A DNA stretch of 64,000 nt from CAZMGV01 sp964621525 [NCBI: uncultured bacterium] (GTDB lineage Bacteria; JAGRBM01). The notes beneath the pieces are model-generated. The model was not told the origin of the DNA. It did not search any database and worked only from the letters and a program-made list of their open reading frames with translations. The position numbers were made by a program, and so were the translations under genes. Shown piece after piece: positions 34,074 through 43,280 of this stretch; the first letter of the stretch is position 1, and each line of letters starts with the position of its first letter. The stretch lies in assembly GCA_964621525.1 (NCBI GenBank), contig CAZUMS010000006.1, positions 62,001 through 126,000 of the forward strand. The letters run 5' to 3'.

Positions 34074-35168
34074 TCAGGCTGAAGAAACCGTACCCGGTTT
34101 TACGAACGGGGTTTTCACCACTTCCGCGGGCAGCCACTGTCCGCGGATCTCCACCTCGAAGGCGGTCCCGATTCCCGCCTGGGTAGCGGGAAGATAGCAG
34201 AGGCCGATGGGCTTGTCCGTCGTCGGGGTCTTGGTGCCACTACGCACTTCGCCCGACTCGCCGAGGTAGGTCCGCACCTTGTAGTGGGACCGGGGAATTC
34301 CGTTCCCCCTGAGCTCGAAGCCGACGAGACGCCGCTGGACGCCTGCGGCCTTCTGTGCGGCGAGCGCGCCGCGGCCGGTGAACTCGTGGTTGAACTTCAC
34401 GGCCCAGCCGAGTCCCGCCTCGAGAGGCGTGTCCTGGGGCGTGATGTCGTTTCCGTGGAGCGGGTATTTCATCTCGAGCCGGAGCGTGTCGCGGGCGCCC
34501 AGGCCCGCAGGCGAGACTTCCCGGTTCGAGAGCAGGAGGTCCCACAGTTCGGGGCCGAAGCGGCTTTCGGAATAGATCTCGAAGCCGTCCTCGCCCGTGT
34601 AACCCGAGCGGGAGACGAGCACGCGGCGACCGGCAACCTCACCGTAAACCGCATGCATGTAGGGGAGCTTCGCAAGATCCGCCTTCGTGTACCGGGTGAG
34701 CACCTTCGCCGAAAGCGGGCCCTGCAGCGCGATCTGGGCCCAGGCCTCGGAGGTGAATTCGGGTTCGCACAGGCCCGTCGCCCGCTCCCGGATCCAGTCG
34801 TAGTCCGTGAACTGGTTGCCCGCATTCACGACAGCAAAATAGTGCTCGTCTCCGAGCCGGTAGACGATCACGTCGTCGATGATGCCGCCCTGTTCGTTGC
34901 AGAGCAGCGTGTACTGGGCCTGTCCCACGGCGAGTTTCGAGGCGTCGTTCGTGAACAGCTTCTGGCAGGCGGCGAGGGCGTTCCTTCCGCGGAACTCGAT
35001 TTCTCCCATGTGGGAGACGTCGAACAGTCCCGCTGCCGAGCGGACTTTCCGGTGCTCGGCGATGACGCCTTCGTACTGCACAGGCATCTCCCAGCCGGCG
35101 AAGGGAACCATCTTCGCGCCGAGGGCCACATGTCTTTCGTAAAGAGGGGTGCGCCGGAGTTCGCTCAT
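34074..35168 (-). CDS. gcvT: Aminomethyltransferase, glycine cleavage T-protein
   Basis: Transfers the methylene group from lipoylated H-protein to tetrahydrofolate and releases ammonia. The 364-residue product has LFDVSHMGEIEFRG, VVNAGN, SRSGYTGEDGFEIY and GLGARDTLRLEMKYPLHGND. It lies 15 bp after folD on the same strand, so both act on methylene-tetrahydrofolate in one operon. The gcvH and gcvP genes are not adjacent. Confidence 0.96.
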   Translation of the reverse strand: MSELRRTPLYERHVALGAKMVPFAGWEMPVQYEGVIAEHRKVRSAAGLFDVSHMGEIEFRGRNALAACQKLFTNDASKLAVGQAQYTLLCNEQGGIIDDVIVYRLGDEHYFAVVNAGNQFTDYDWIRERATGLCEPEFTSEAWAQIALQGPLSAKVLTRYTKADLAKLPYMHAVYGEVAGRRVLVSRSGYTGEDGFEIYSESRFGPELWDLLLSNREVSPAGLGARDTLRLEMKYPLHGNDITPQDTPLEAGLGWAVKFNHEFTGRGALAAQKAAGVQRRLVGFELRGNGIPRSHYKVRTYLGESGEVRSGTKTPTTDKPIGLCYLPATQAGIGTAFEVEIRGQWLPAEVVKTPFVKPGTVSSA

Positions 35169-35183
35169 GGAAAGTATCCCCTG

Positions 35184-36047
35184 TCAGGTTCGCCGCTTGC
35201 CGCTGGCACGTTCGGCCGAGATCAGCGTGTTTTCGAGCAGCTTGGCGATCGTCATGGGGCCCACGCCGCCCGGAACCGGGGTGATGTGGCCGGCGGTTTC
35301 CCGGGCGGAAACGAAGTCCACGTCTCCGGTCAGTTTTCCGTCCAGCCGGTTCATGCCCACGTCGATCACGACGGCGCCGGGACGGATCCAGTCTCCCTGG
35401 ACGAAATTCGCCCTGCCGATGGCGGCCACTAGGATTTCTGCCTGTTTCACGATGGCGGGGAGGTCCTGCGTCTTCGAATGGCAGATGGTGACGGTAGCGC
35501 TCTGCTCGAGCAGCATGAGCGCCATCGGCTTTCCGACGATGTTGCTCCGGCCGATCACGACGGCATTCTTTCCCTCGATCTTCGTGCCCGTCGACCGGAT
35601 CAGGTCCATGCAGCCCGAAGGCGTGCAGGGGCGGAAACCCTCGAGGCCCGTTGCGAGCGCCCCGGCATTGTAGGGATGGAAGCCGTCCACGTCCTTTTTG
35701 GGATCGATGCGGAGCAGGACTTCCCGCTCGTCGAGCTGCCTGGGGAGCGGAAGCTGGACAAGAATCCCGTGGATATCAGGGCGGCGGTTCAGTTCGTCTA
35801 CGACGGCGAGCAGCTCCGCCTGGGTCGTGCTCTCGGGCAGGTCGATCTGCTCGGAGTGAAAACCCGCTTCCTTGGCGGCGACACCCTTGTTCCGCACGTA
35901 GACCTGGGACGCCGGATTTGCGCCCACGAGAACCACCGCGAGGCCGGGCCGCACGCCGCGTTCCCTGACCAGCTGACCGGCGAGGACGCCGATCCCCTGC
36001 CGGAGGGTTCCCGCTATCGCCTTGCCGTCGATGATCGCCGCTGTCAT
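35184..36047 (-). CDS. folD: Methylenetetrahydrofolate dehydrogenase/cyclohydrolase
   Basis: Bifunctional enzyme interconverting methylene-, methenyl- and formyl-tetrahydrofolate with NADP. The 287-residue product contains [15 protein letters not shown] with YVRNK as the catalytic Tyr-x-x-x-Lys, [33 protein letters not shown] and [10 protein letters not shown]. Coupled with gcvT downstream. Formyl-tetrahydrofolate made here feeds PurN encoded 5 kb away. Confidence 0.97.
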   Translation of the reverse strand: MTAAIIDGKAIAGTLRQGIGVLAGQLVRERGVRPGLAVVLVGANPASQVYVRNKGVAAKEAGFHSEQIDLPESTTQAELLAVVDELNRRPDIHGILVQLPLPRQLDEREVLLRIDPKKDVDGFHPYNAGALATGLEGFRPCTPSGCMDLIRSTGTKIEGKNAVVIGRSNIVGKPMALMLLEQSATVTICHSKTQDLPAIVKQAEILVAAIGRANFVQGDWIRPGAVVIDVGMNRLDGKLTGDVDFVSARETAGHITPVPGGVGPMTIAKLLENTLISAERASGKRRT

Positions 36048-36078
36048 AGCGGGTCTTACATAATTGGAAATCGGCGAA

Positions 36079-36107
36079 AGAAAAACGGCTTCGGTGAGGA
36101 AGCCGTT
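36079..36107 (-). terminator. Intrinsic terminator after Roadblock gene
   Basis: AACGGCTTC (36084-36092) pairs with GAAGCCGTT (36099-36107) around a 6-nt loop. On the minus strand TTTCTTTC follows. It separates the Roadblock gene from folD-gcvT. Confidence 0.75.
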
Positions 36108-36132
36108 CTTTTCCTGGCCGTCCGGGTCCGGG

Positions 36133-36528
36133 TCAGGCCGGCAGCGACTTGATCTGCTTGATGAGCGCCTGGCAGTCGCCGAAGAGCTGGCCGATCTTGC
36201 CCGGCTTGGCGAGCTTCACCGCCATGAATATCTTGTCGTCGAGCTGGTAGAACAGGATGCCGCCGCGGTCGGCGAGCACCACCATCGAGAACAGCTTGTT
36301 GCAGTCGAGCTCGCTGACGATGGTCGGGGCAGCGGCCGAAACGGCCGAAACCATGCCGCCGAGCTTGAGGTCGTTCTCGCCGGACTCATCCTTGGGATAG
36401 GAGCTGATGACCACGCCGTCGTCGGAAACAAGGCTTACGGAGGCGACGAGCGGCCGTGCCTTCACGAACTGGGCGAACAGTCCGGTGATCGCTTCAAAAT
36501 TGGCGGATACGACGTCGTCGAGGCTCAT
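36133..36528 (-). CDS. Roadblock/LC7 domain protein
   Basis: A 131-residue single-domain protein: an initial helix, then [63 protein letters not shown] and a final helix. This is the Roadblock/LC7 (MglB-like) fold. Such proteins dimerise and regulate small GTPases; the MglA/MglB pair sets polarity in Myxococcus. No MglA-like GTPase lies in the window, so the partner is unknown. Confidence 0.8.
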   Translation of the reverse strand: MSLDDVVSANFEAITGLFAQFVKARPLVASVSLVSDDGVVISSYPKDESGENDLKLGGMVSAVSAAAPTIVSELDCNKLFSMVVLADRGGILFYQLDDKIFMAVKLAKPGKIGQLFGDCQALIKQIKSLPA

Positions 36529-36643
36529 ACTTGCTCGCTGCTCCGTGGGACCCGTGGGAAAACGGCTCGCGGGACATATGAATAATGAACCGGATTTCCC
36601 CGAAGTCCGCCTAGAATGGCCCGGTCCTTGGGGAAAGTAAAGA

Positions 36644-37237
36644 CTAGGGTTTTCGCGGGGTTGCGGGCTTTTGCTGTTTCGCCTTCGGGGCTTCGGCCGC
36701 CCCTTGAGTCTTGCGGATCAGGAGCGCCGTGAGTACGGCCGTCTGGACCGCCGCAGGATTGGCCGATTGCCCGGAAATGTTCATCACCACGTCTTCGTCC
36801 CGGTCCACGATCACGTAGGAGGGGGACTTCGCGGGGTCGAGCCCGTAGCGGCGGACCAGCGAGCCGTCGAGATCGAACAGCACGGGGTGCTTGTAGGCGC
36901 GGGTCTTGACGAGTGACTCGAGGTTGCCCACCGGGCCGTAGACGATATGCACGAGCTTTGCATCGCTCGGGCCTACCTTGTCGCCGAGTGCCCGGTTCGC
37001 GGGGGCTGACCGGTCGCACAGCTCGCAGTTCGCGGTTTCGAGGACGATCAGGAGGTAGGAGTTCCGGCCCGAGAGAAAGGACCTCAGGCTCCGGGCCGTC
37101 GCCTCTCCGTCCACGATCGCTGGAACTTCTCGGTCGATGGGGTTAACGGGAGTGGCGGGAGCCGAAGGAACGGGAGCCGCCAGCGCGGGCGCGGCGGCAA
37201 GACAGACGGACAGGAACATGGCAGCGGACGTTTTCAC
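36644..37237 (-). CDS. Secreted thioredoxin-fold protein
   Basis: A 197-residue exported protein with signal peptide MVKTSAAMFLSVCLAAAPALA and GTG start at 37237 (AGGAG upstream; the internal ATG at 37219 would lose the positive N-region). The folded part has LETANCELCDRSAPANRALG, a C-x-x-C where thioredoxins have one, then PVLFDLDGSLVRRYGLDPAKSPSYVIVDRD. A disulfide redox role in the periplasm is likely. The C-terminus is Lys/Pro-rich. Confidence 0.7.
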   Translation of the reverse strand: MKTSAAMFLSVCLAAAPALAAPVPSAPATPVNPIDREVPAIVDGEATARSLRSFLSGRNSYLLIVLETANCELCDRSAPANRALGDKVGPSDAKLVHIVYGPVGNLESLVKTRAYKHPVLFDLDGSLVRRYGLDPAKSPSYVIVDRDEDVVMNISGQSANPAAVQTAVLTALLIRKTQGAAEAPKAKQQKPATPRKP

Positions 37238-37334
37238 CTGGGACGTCTCCTGTTGCGGGCCCCACGGGGCCAGCTTCCTATAGCAGGGCTGGATAGTGAA
37301 CCACCACCCGCCGAATGTGAAAGGACGATGAACG

Positions 37335-37625
37335 ATGCCGCATTTCGTACTGATCGGCCGGGACCGGCCGGGAGCCCTGGACGAGAGGCTCAAAAACCGC
37401 GAGGAGCACCTGAAAGGGCTGTCGGCGCTGGACGGCGCCGGAAAACTGGTGGTCGCCGGGCCGATCCGGAACGGCGAGGACAAGCCGGTGGGCTCGGTGG
37501 TGATTTTCGAGGCCGAATCGCTGGAAGCCGCCCGGGCGCTCATGGCCCGGGACCCGTACGTTCGGGAGAACGTGTTTGCGAGCTGGACGGTCGAGCCGTA
37601 CGGCGTCACGTTCCCGAAGTCCTGA
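37335..37625 (+). CDS. YciI-like protein
   Basis: A 96-residue ferredoxin-like fold protein of the YciI family: MPHFVLIGRDRPGALDERLKNREEHL, GKLVVAGPIRNGEDKPVGSVVIFEAESLEAARALMARDPYV. The conserved histidine (REEHL) and aspartate (RDPY) are present. Family members are small dehydratase- or hydrolase-like proteins of mostly unknown substrate. Confidence 0.88.
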   Translation: MPHFVLIGRDRPGALDERLKNREEHLKGLSALDGAGKLVVAGPIRNGEDKPVGSVVIFEAESLEAARALMARDPYVRENVFASWTVEPYGVTFPKS

Positions 37626-37648
37626 AGGCGCGATGACGGGGGAACGGG

Positions 37649-38179
37649 TCAGGTGCCGGGAAACAGGCGTCCGTTCTCTTTCACGAGGATGATGCCCCAG
37701 TAGATGATGAAGGCGAGCAGGCCGATCAGGACGAGGTGAATGCGCCGGAGCTTGCTCTGGTAGAGCTCCAGTTCGGCGGCCCGGTTTTCGGACGGCACGA
37801 CTCCCTTGGCGATGCGGATGTACTTCATCCCGAGGGCGAACATCGCCATGGACATCATCATCACGTAGAGGAACACGAAGCCGAGCTTGATCCCTAGCAC
37901 GGGGCCCACGTGCCGGAAGTAATCCAGCCCGTAGGCCTTCTTGTATTTGAGCAGGTTCACGACGCCGCTCATGAACATGAACATCATCAGGTAGCCGTTC
38001 ACATTGATGAACAGGCGCACGGTCTCGGCCTTCCGGTCCAGGCTCTCCCCCTCGTCGGGCATCTTCGAGACTGCCGGCAGGTAGAAAAAGACGAAGAACG
38101 CCATTCCGCCCAGCGACAGGGCAGTGGAAGCGAGGTGGATCCAGAGGGCGATCGTGTCGAGATCGAGATACCGGGGCAT
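37649..38179 (-). CDS. Four-helix integral membrane protein (CopD-like)
   Basis: A 176-residue protein with four hydrophobic helices. ALWIHLASTALSLGGMAFFVFFYLP carries a histidine early in helix 1, as in CopD/DUF2269-type membrane proteins, and NVNGYLMMFMFMSGVVNLL and IHLVLIGLLAFIIYWGIIL form later helices. Possible haem- or metal-linked function; not certain. It lies 66 bp before (downstream of) the HD-GYP gene on the same strand and may be cotranscribed with it. Confidence 0.5.
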   Translation of the reverse strand: MPRYLDLDTIALWIHLASTALSLGGMAFFVFFYLPAVSKMPDEGESLDRKAETVRLFINVNGYLMMFMFMSGVVNLLKYKKAYGLDYFRHVGPVLGIKLGFVFLYVMMMSMAMFALGMKYIRIAKGVVPSENRAAELELYQSKLRRIHLVLIGLLAFIIYWGIILVKENGRLFPGT

Positions 38180-38245
38180 GATCCGTCCGTCCGGGGCCGG
38201 AGCCCCCGGCCGCCCGCGGCCTTGCGGGACGGCACGGTGCGGGAA

Positions 38246-39730
38246 TTATCCGGTTCTCAGCTTCGTGTCGAGGAGCTGCAGGAAAAGATCGGTGGTCTTC
38301 GGGTCGTAGAGGGAGCCCCGGCCTTCCTCGAAATGCTCGCGGATCATTTCGTTGGTCCAGGCATTCTTGTAGCTCCGGACGGTGGCTAGTGCGTCGTAGA
38401 CCTCGACCAGGATCAGGATGTTGCCAGCCTGGGAGATGTCGGAACCGCCGACGCCCCGAGGGTAACCGGAGCCGTCGTAACGCTCGTGGTGCTCGTAAAC
38501 GAACCGGCGCTCCTCGCTGAGCGAAGGCACCTGCGCGAGGATCTTGTCGCCGATCGCCGGGTGCTGCTTGATCTGGTCCCGCTCCTCGCGGGTGAGCGGG
38601 CCCGCCTTCTGGAGCACGTAATCGCTGATGCCGAGCTTGCCGATGTCGTGGAGGATGCAGGCGACTTCCAGCTTGGCCTTCATGCGCGGGCTCATGTCCG
38701 TGAGGTCGGCGAGCATGCGGCTGTACCGGGAGACCCGCTCGGCATGTCCGCCGGTATACTTGTCCCTCGCCTCGAGGGCTTTCGCCAGCGTGTTGATCGT
38801 GGAGAGGTAACCGGTCTCGAGGTCCCGGTAGAGGCGGGCGTTCTCGATGGCAAGCGAGGCGTTCGAGGCGAGCAGCTCGGCGGCCGACTGTTCGGCAGCC
38901 TGGAACGGCCGTGCCGGATCGTTCCGGACGAGCACGAGAAAGCCGGACAGGGTTCCGTGCCTCACGAGCGGAAGTGCCAGTGTGGTACCGCCGGCGCCGA
39001 TCCCGGCAAGCGGCGAGCCTTCGAGCGAGATCTGGCCTTTGTGCTCGTCGATCTGCTCGTTCAGTTTTGCGCAGAGGGACGCCAGCTCGGTTTCCCCAAG
39101 GTTGGCGATCCGGTCGGTTTCGTCCTTCGAGAGGCCGAGCGCGCAACCCACGCGGAGCTGCGTGGAATCCGCCGTCTGGTCGATCAGGGCGATGTACCCC
39201 TTGTCGCCCGCGAGGGTCTTGAGCGCCGAGCTCAGGACCAGCTCCAGGAGCTGCGGCAGCTTGTTGCCGTCGCCCATGCTCTCGGCGACGCGGTGGATCT
39301 CGACGATCTTCTCGAGCTGGTCCACCTGGCGGACGAGGCGCTTCTTCTCGAGGCACCGCTCGACGGTGGTTTCGAGCAGCAGCAGGTTGATCGGCTTCTG
39401 CAGGAAGTCTGACGCACCGAGATGGAAAGCCTCGATCACGTTCTCGATGGAGGCGTACCCCGTGAGCACCACGATATCGAGACCGGGAAACTGCGGTCGG
39501 ACCTTCTTGATGACTTCGAGACCCGAAGTGTCGCCCAGGTAAAGGTCGCAGATAAGCAGCTCGACCGGCTGGCTCTTCAGCGCCTGGTACAGTTTTTCCG
39601 GGGTGTCGAAAAGAGAGACTTCGTAGTTCCGCGTCTGGAGAAACATTCCCAGGAGATCACGAACCGACGGTTCGTCATCAAGGATCGCCACCCGGCCCCT
39701 GCAGGCCGGATTATTGAGGGGACCAGCCAA
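38246..39730 (-). CDS. Response regulator with GAF and HD-GYP domains
   Basis: A 494-residue cytoplasmic signalling protein. A receiver domain (Asp62 in LLICDLYLGD, Lys in FLQKPI) is followed by a GAF domain (about 150-300) and an HD-GYP domain (VACILHDIGKLGISD, EHHERYDGSGYPRG), the class that hydrolyses cyclic di-GMP or related cyclic dinucleotides. All metal-ligand motifs appear intact. It starts at TTG 39730. No partner kinase adjoins; the CBS kinase pair is 12 kb away. Confidence 0.92.
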   Translation of the reverse strand: MAGPLNNPACRGRVAILDDEPSVRDLLGMFLQTRNYEVSLFDTPEKLYQALKSQPVELLICDLYLGDTSGLEVIKKVRPQFPGLDIVVLTGYASIENVIEAFHLGASDFLQKPINLLLLETTVERCLEKKRLVRQVDQLEKIVEIHRVAESMGDGNKLPQLLELVLSSALKTLAGDKGYIALIDQTADSTQLRVGCALGLSKDETDRIANLGETELASLCAKLNEQIDEHKGQISLEGSPLAGIGAGGTTLALPLVRHGTLSGFLVLVRNDPARPFQAAEQSAAELLASNASLAIENARLYRDLETGYLSTINTLAKALEARDKYTGGHAERVSRYSRMLADLTDMSPRMKAKLEVACILHDIGKLGISDYVLQKAGPLTREERDQIKQHPAIGDKILAQVPSLSEERRFVYEHHERYDGSGYPRGVGGSDISQAGNILILVEVYDALATVRSYKNAWTNEMIREHFEEGRGSLYDPKTTDLFLQLLDTKLRTG

Positions 39731-39864
39731 ACTTCTCTCTCCGCAGAACGTAATAACAATTTAGGCGAGGCGGTCCGTTTTGGGTAGGCGAGAGGCCCCT
39801 ACAGGGGAGGATTTCCGAAGAAAAACACCGTTCGCGGAATGGTGCAGAGCGTCACGAAACGGCG

Positions 39865-40863
39865 TCACGCCATGGGAATCGAGTCCGGAGCGGACGGAGG
39901 CGCCAGAACCGGAGGTGTTGACGGTTCTGGTACCGGTTCCGGGGGCGGCGGCGGACGGTGTCGTTCGGCAAGATCCGCGAAATACACCGCCTCGGCAGCA
40001 GCCCCGGCGGCCTGCAGGACCGCCTGCACAGGGGCGACGAGAAGCCCGGCCAGGAGGAAATCGAGGTAACCGGCACCGGCCTCGCCAATAAACGCCTGTG
40101 CAGGTCCCGCGATCAGGATGCCGGCGCCGGTCTGGAGCGCCAGGAGAGTCAGCACCATGAAGACTCCCCGCATCCAGTGGAGACCGGAAAGGCCCGGTCC
40201 TGCCCGCCCGCCCATAAGGCGCCAGCTCTCCGACAGGGAATCTCCAGCAGTCCCCCGGCCCATGACGTAACAGGCTTTCGCCACGAGCAGCCGGGCGGAA
40301 CAGTACAGGATGCCGAACATCATGAGCGGCAGGACCGAAAGGCCGCAGGCAAAAAGAAGCAGACTGCCTCCGGCACCCAGGTCCAAACGGTTCAGCGCGA
40401 ACACCGCAGCCCCGAAGAATGCCGCTGTCCCGGCAATGGGGCCGAAGACCGCCAGCAGGCGGACCAGATCCAGTCCGATGGCAGGCAGCCAGGGGATATT
40501 GTCCGAGATTTCCTGAAGCGGGCGGTTTCCGCCGGAGAGCGTGTCCAGAGAAGCGCGGACCAGCACGGCATCCAGCACCGGCATGACCAGCACAAACAGG
40601 AGGATGCCGATACCGATCCAGACGCCGGAACCGCTGATTGAGGACCAGTCGAGGTCGGAGAACGATTCGAGGTCTTCGGCCAGCGTGCCAAGCCGGGCCA
40701 GCTCGTACTGGAGTTTGGCCCCGGTTACGGCCTGCGGCACCGTGTAAACAAGCCCTGCCAGAAGAAACGGGCGGAACCGTTCCTGGACGAGGGCAGCGGC
40801 AAGCGACACGAGATCGGCGAACGTCGCTCGGCCGAGGCGTGGATCTGGAACCTGAAGTGCCAT
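39865..40863 (-). CDS. Multi-pass membrane protein of unknown function
   Basis: A 332-residue protein with about six hydrophobic segments (for example FLLAGLVYTVPQAVTG, IGIGILLFVLVMPVLDAVLV, LLLFACGLSVLPLMMFGILY) and a Pro-rich cytoplasmic-looking C-terminal tail. ARLLVAKACYVMGRGTAGDSLSESWRLMGG resembles the repeated amphipathic motif in glycerophosphoryl-diester-like or YciC-like membrane proteins. Not firmly assigned. ATG 40863 was chosen; GTG 40875 is in frame upstream. Confidence 0.55.
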   Translation of the reverse strand: MALQVPDPRLGRATFADLVSLAAALVQERFRPFLLAGLVYTVPQAVTGAKLQYELARLGTLAEDLESFSDLDWSSISGSGVWIGIGILLFVLVMPVLDAVLVRASLDTLSGGNRPLQEISDNIPWLPAIGLDLVRLLAVFGPIAGTAAFFGAAVFALNRLDLGAGGSLLLFACGLSVLPLMMFGILYCSARLLVAKACYVMGRGTAGDSLSESWRLMGGRAGPGLSGLHWMRGVFMVLTLLALQTGAGILIAGPAQAFIGEAGAGYLDFLLAGLLVAPVQAVLQAAGAAAEAVYFADLAERHRPPPPPEPVPEPSTPPVLAPPSAPDSIPMA

Positions 40864-40929
40864 CCGGAGGCACACTAACGCCCGGCAGCCGCTATTGCAC
40901 GCTGCGGGTAGCGGAGGTGAGGGAACCGG

Positions 40930-41562
40930 TCAGCGGTTCTGGGGCGGGAGGATCTTCACCCGGCGGCCGTCGATCACGAGGCGCTTCTGGGCAAACAGCC
41001 GGATCGCCTCGGGGTAGATCCGGTACTCTTCCTCGTGCACCCGGTCGGCGAGCTTTTCGGGCGTGTCGTCGTCATCGACGCGGACGACCGCCTGCAGGAT
41101 GATCGGGCCCGTATCGACGCCTTCGTCGACGAAGTGGACCGTGCAGCCCGTGAAGCGGACCCCGTAGTCGATCACCTGTTCGTGGATCCGGATGCCGGGG
41201 AACGCCGGGAGCAGCGACGGGTGGATATTGATGACCCGGCGCGAATAGGCCCGCAGGAATACGGGCGAGAGGATGCGCATGAACCCGGCGAGGCAGACGA
41301 GATCGGGCTTGTATTTCTCGAGACGCGCGAGCAGCTCGCGGTCGTAGGTTTCGCGGTTCGGATGATCCTTGTGGTCGATCACCTCGACCGGCACACCAGC
41401 CCGTTTCGCCCGTTCGGTCACGAAAGCGCCCGGGACGTTCGTCACGCAGCAGACGATCTGGACCCCGATCTCGCGGAGCACGCTGGAATCCTGGATGGCC
41501 TGGAAATTGGAGCCGTAGCCGCTCGCCAGAACGGCGATCTTCAGTTTTCCTTCGCCTAACAT
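40930..41562 (-). CDS. purN: Phosphoribosylglycinamide formyltransferase
   Basis: Third step of purine synthesis, using 10-formyl-tetrahydrofolate. The 210-residue product has LASGYGSNFQAI, GFMRILSP, the catalytic INIHPSLLPAFPG and CTVHFVDEGVDTGPII. The ATG overlaps the end of purM by 7 nt. The C-terminus extends slightly beyond the usual end. Confidence 0.97.
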   Translation of the reverse strand: MLGEGKLKIAVLASGYGSNFQAIQDSSVLREIGVQIVCCVTNVPGAFVTERAKRAGVPVEVIDHKDHPNRETYDRELLARLEKYKPDLVCLAGFMRILSPVFLRAYSRRVINIHPSLLPAFPGIRIHEQVIDYGVRFTGCTVHFVDEGVDTGPIILQAVVRVDDDDTPEKLADRVHEEEYRIYPEAIRLFAQKRLVIDGRRVKILPPQNR

Positions 41563-42617
41563 AGGACGAAATCCTCATCCTTCCGGGACCGTTTTTCAAC
41601 CAGACCCAACAGCCACGCGTTCTCGCGGCGGGCCCGGAGCGCGCGGACCACTTTCGGGCCCTGGCCCTTTTTCACGATCAGGCAGAAGCCGACGCCACAA
41701 TTGAAAGTCGCGAGCATCTCACGGTCGTCCACGTTGCCGCGGTCCTGGAGCAGCCGGAACACGGGCGGGAACTCCCACGAGGACCGGCGGACAGTCGCCC
41801 GCAGCCTGGCAGGGAGCTGGCGCGGGAGGTTGCCGGGGAGGCCGCCACCCGTGATATGGGCCATGCCCCGGACGTCGAACCGGGAGAGGAGCGGCAGGAC
41901 GGTCTTCACGTAGATGCGTGTGGGTGCGAGCACCGCATCGCCGAGGTGACCCCTGAGCGGAGCGTAGGTGCGGTCCGGGCTGAGGCCGGCGGTCTCGATG
42001 ATCTTGCGCACCAGCGAATAACCGTTTGAGTGGATCCCGCTCGATGCGATGGCGACGATCTCGTCGCCCGCCTCGATGCGCTGGCCTGTAACGAGCTTCT
42101 TCCGTTCGGCGATGCCGACGACGAAACCGGCGAGGTCATACTCGCCCGGCCGGTAGAAACCGGGCATTTCCGCTGTCTCTCCGCCGAGCAGCGCGCACCC
42201 CGCCTCGCGGCAGCCATCGGCGATTCCGCGGATCACATCGCGGGCGACGGGGACTTCGAGTTTTCCGGTGGCGTAATAGTCGAGAAAGAACAGGGGCCTT
42301 GCGCCCTGGACGAGCACGTCGTTCGCACACATGGCCACGAGATCGATGCCGATGGTCCCGTGACGCCGGAGTTCCTGGGCCAGCTTCAGCTTGGTGCCGA
42401 CGCCGTCCGTGCCCGAAACAAGCACCGGTTCCCGGTAGCCGCCGGGCAGCCGGAACAGTCCGCCGAAGCCGCCGAGGCCCCCCATGACGCCGGGGATGTT
42501 CGTGGCTTTCGCAAACGGCCCGATTTCGTCGACAAGGCGGTCGCCTTCGTCCACGTCCACGCCGGCATCCCGGTAGGTCAGTTTCGGCCGGTCGTTGCGA
42601 TTCGGGCGCTTTCCCAT
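41556..42617 (-). CDS. purM: Phosphoribosylformylglycinamidine cyclo-ligase
   Basis: AIR synthetase, fifth step of purine synthesis. The 353-residue product contains TYRDAGVDVDEGDRLVDEI, LVSGTDGVGTKLKLA, CANDVLVQGARPLFFLDYYA, LLGGETAEMPGFY and HITGGGLPGNLPR, in the standard order. It leads the purM-purN operon; the steps between (purL, purS, purQ) are elsewhere. Confidence 0.97.
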   Translation of the reverse strand: MGKRPNRNDRPKLTYRDAGVDVDEGDRLVDEIGPFAKATNIPGVMGGLGGFGGLFRLPGGYREPVLVSGTDGVGTKLKLAQELRRHGTIGIDLVAMCANDVLVQGARPLFFLDYYATGKLEVPVARDVIRGIADGCREAGCALLGGETAEMPGFYRPGEYDLAGFVVGIAERKKLVTGQRIEAGDEIVAIASSGIHSNGYSLVRKIIETAGLSPDRTYAPLRGHLGDAVLAPTRIYVKTVLPLLSRFDVRGMAHITGGGLPGNLPRQLPARLRATVRRSSWEFPPVFRLLQDRGNVDDREMLATFNCGVGFCLIVKKGQGPKVVRALRARRENAWLLGLVEKRSRKDEDFVLC

Positions 42618-42810
42618 GGTCCTGCCTCGCGTATCTTAACGGGTCGCCGGGCGTCAATTGTGAAGACTTTTTTCATTGAGCCCGTCAGGCGGAGCGGGGT
42701 ATAGTGATCGGGTTACGGGTCGCAACGCCGGATCACCGGGGGAACGGGGAAGGTTCCCGGCGCTGCCACCAGTTGCCGTTCGAGTTGCCATTCAGCGGAG
42801 GGCTATCGTC

Positions 42811-43278
42811 ATGGATCGCAGTGCACTTCGGGAGAAAATCCGCGAGCTGGAACCCAATCAGCCGGTGACGGTTCCGATGGACGCGTCTGTCGGCCGGGTG
42901 ATCGGCATCATGCAGGAACGCAAGTTCGGCGCCGTGCTCGTGGTGGATGCCAGGGGCTGCCTGGCGGGGATCTTCACCGAGCGGGATGTCCTGAACAAGT
43001 TCGTCTCGCGTAACCTCGACCCCGAGAAAACCAAGGTCAGCCAGCTCATGACGGCCAACCCGGCGGCCCTCACCCTCGACCATTCCATCGCGTTCGCCAT
43101 GAACAAGATGTCGGTGGGCGGCTACCGCCATGTCCCGATCGTCGGTCCGGACAACAAGCCGGTGGGTATCATCTCCGTAAAGGACGTCGTGAATTTCATC
43201 TGCGAACACTATCCGCAGGAGATCCTGAACCTGCCGCCGGAACCCGAGGCGGCGTTCCGCGACCACCACGGGGCCTGA
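42811..43278 (+). CDS. CBS-pair domain protein
   Basis: A 155-residue protein made of two CBS domains: VTVPMDASVGRVIGIMQERKFGAVLVVDARG with GIFTERDVLNKFV, and QLMTANPAALTLDHSIAFAMNKMSVGGYRHVPIVG with GIISVKDVVNFI. Both end in the typical Asp-Val-hydrophobic motif, suggesting an adenine-nucleotide sensor acting on another protein. The ATG at 42811 has GGAGG upstream. It converges on the next gene with 2 bp between stops. Confidence 0.9.
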   Translation: MDRSALREKIRELEPNQPVTVPMDASVGRVIGIMQERKFGAVLVVDARGCLAGIFTERDVLNKFVSRNLDPEKTKVSQLMTANPAALTLDHSIAFAMNKMSVGGYRHVPIVGPDNKPVGIISVKDVVNFICEHYPQEILNLPPEPEAAFRDHHGA

Positions 43279-43280
43279 AT

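Noticed and set aside
37238-39356. 692-codon minus-strand frame across the YciI-like, membrane and HD-GYP genes
   Set aside because: Overlaps three supported genes in another frame and has Arg/Pro-rich composition.
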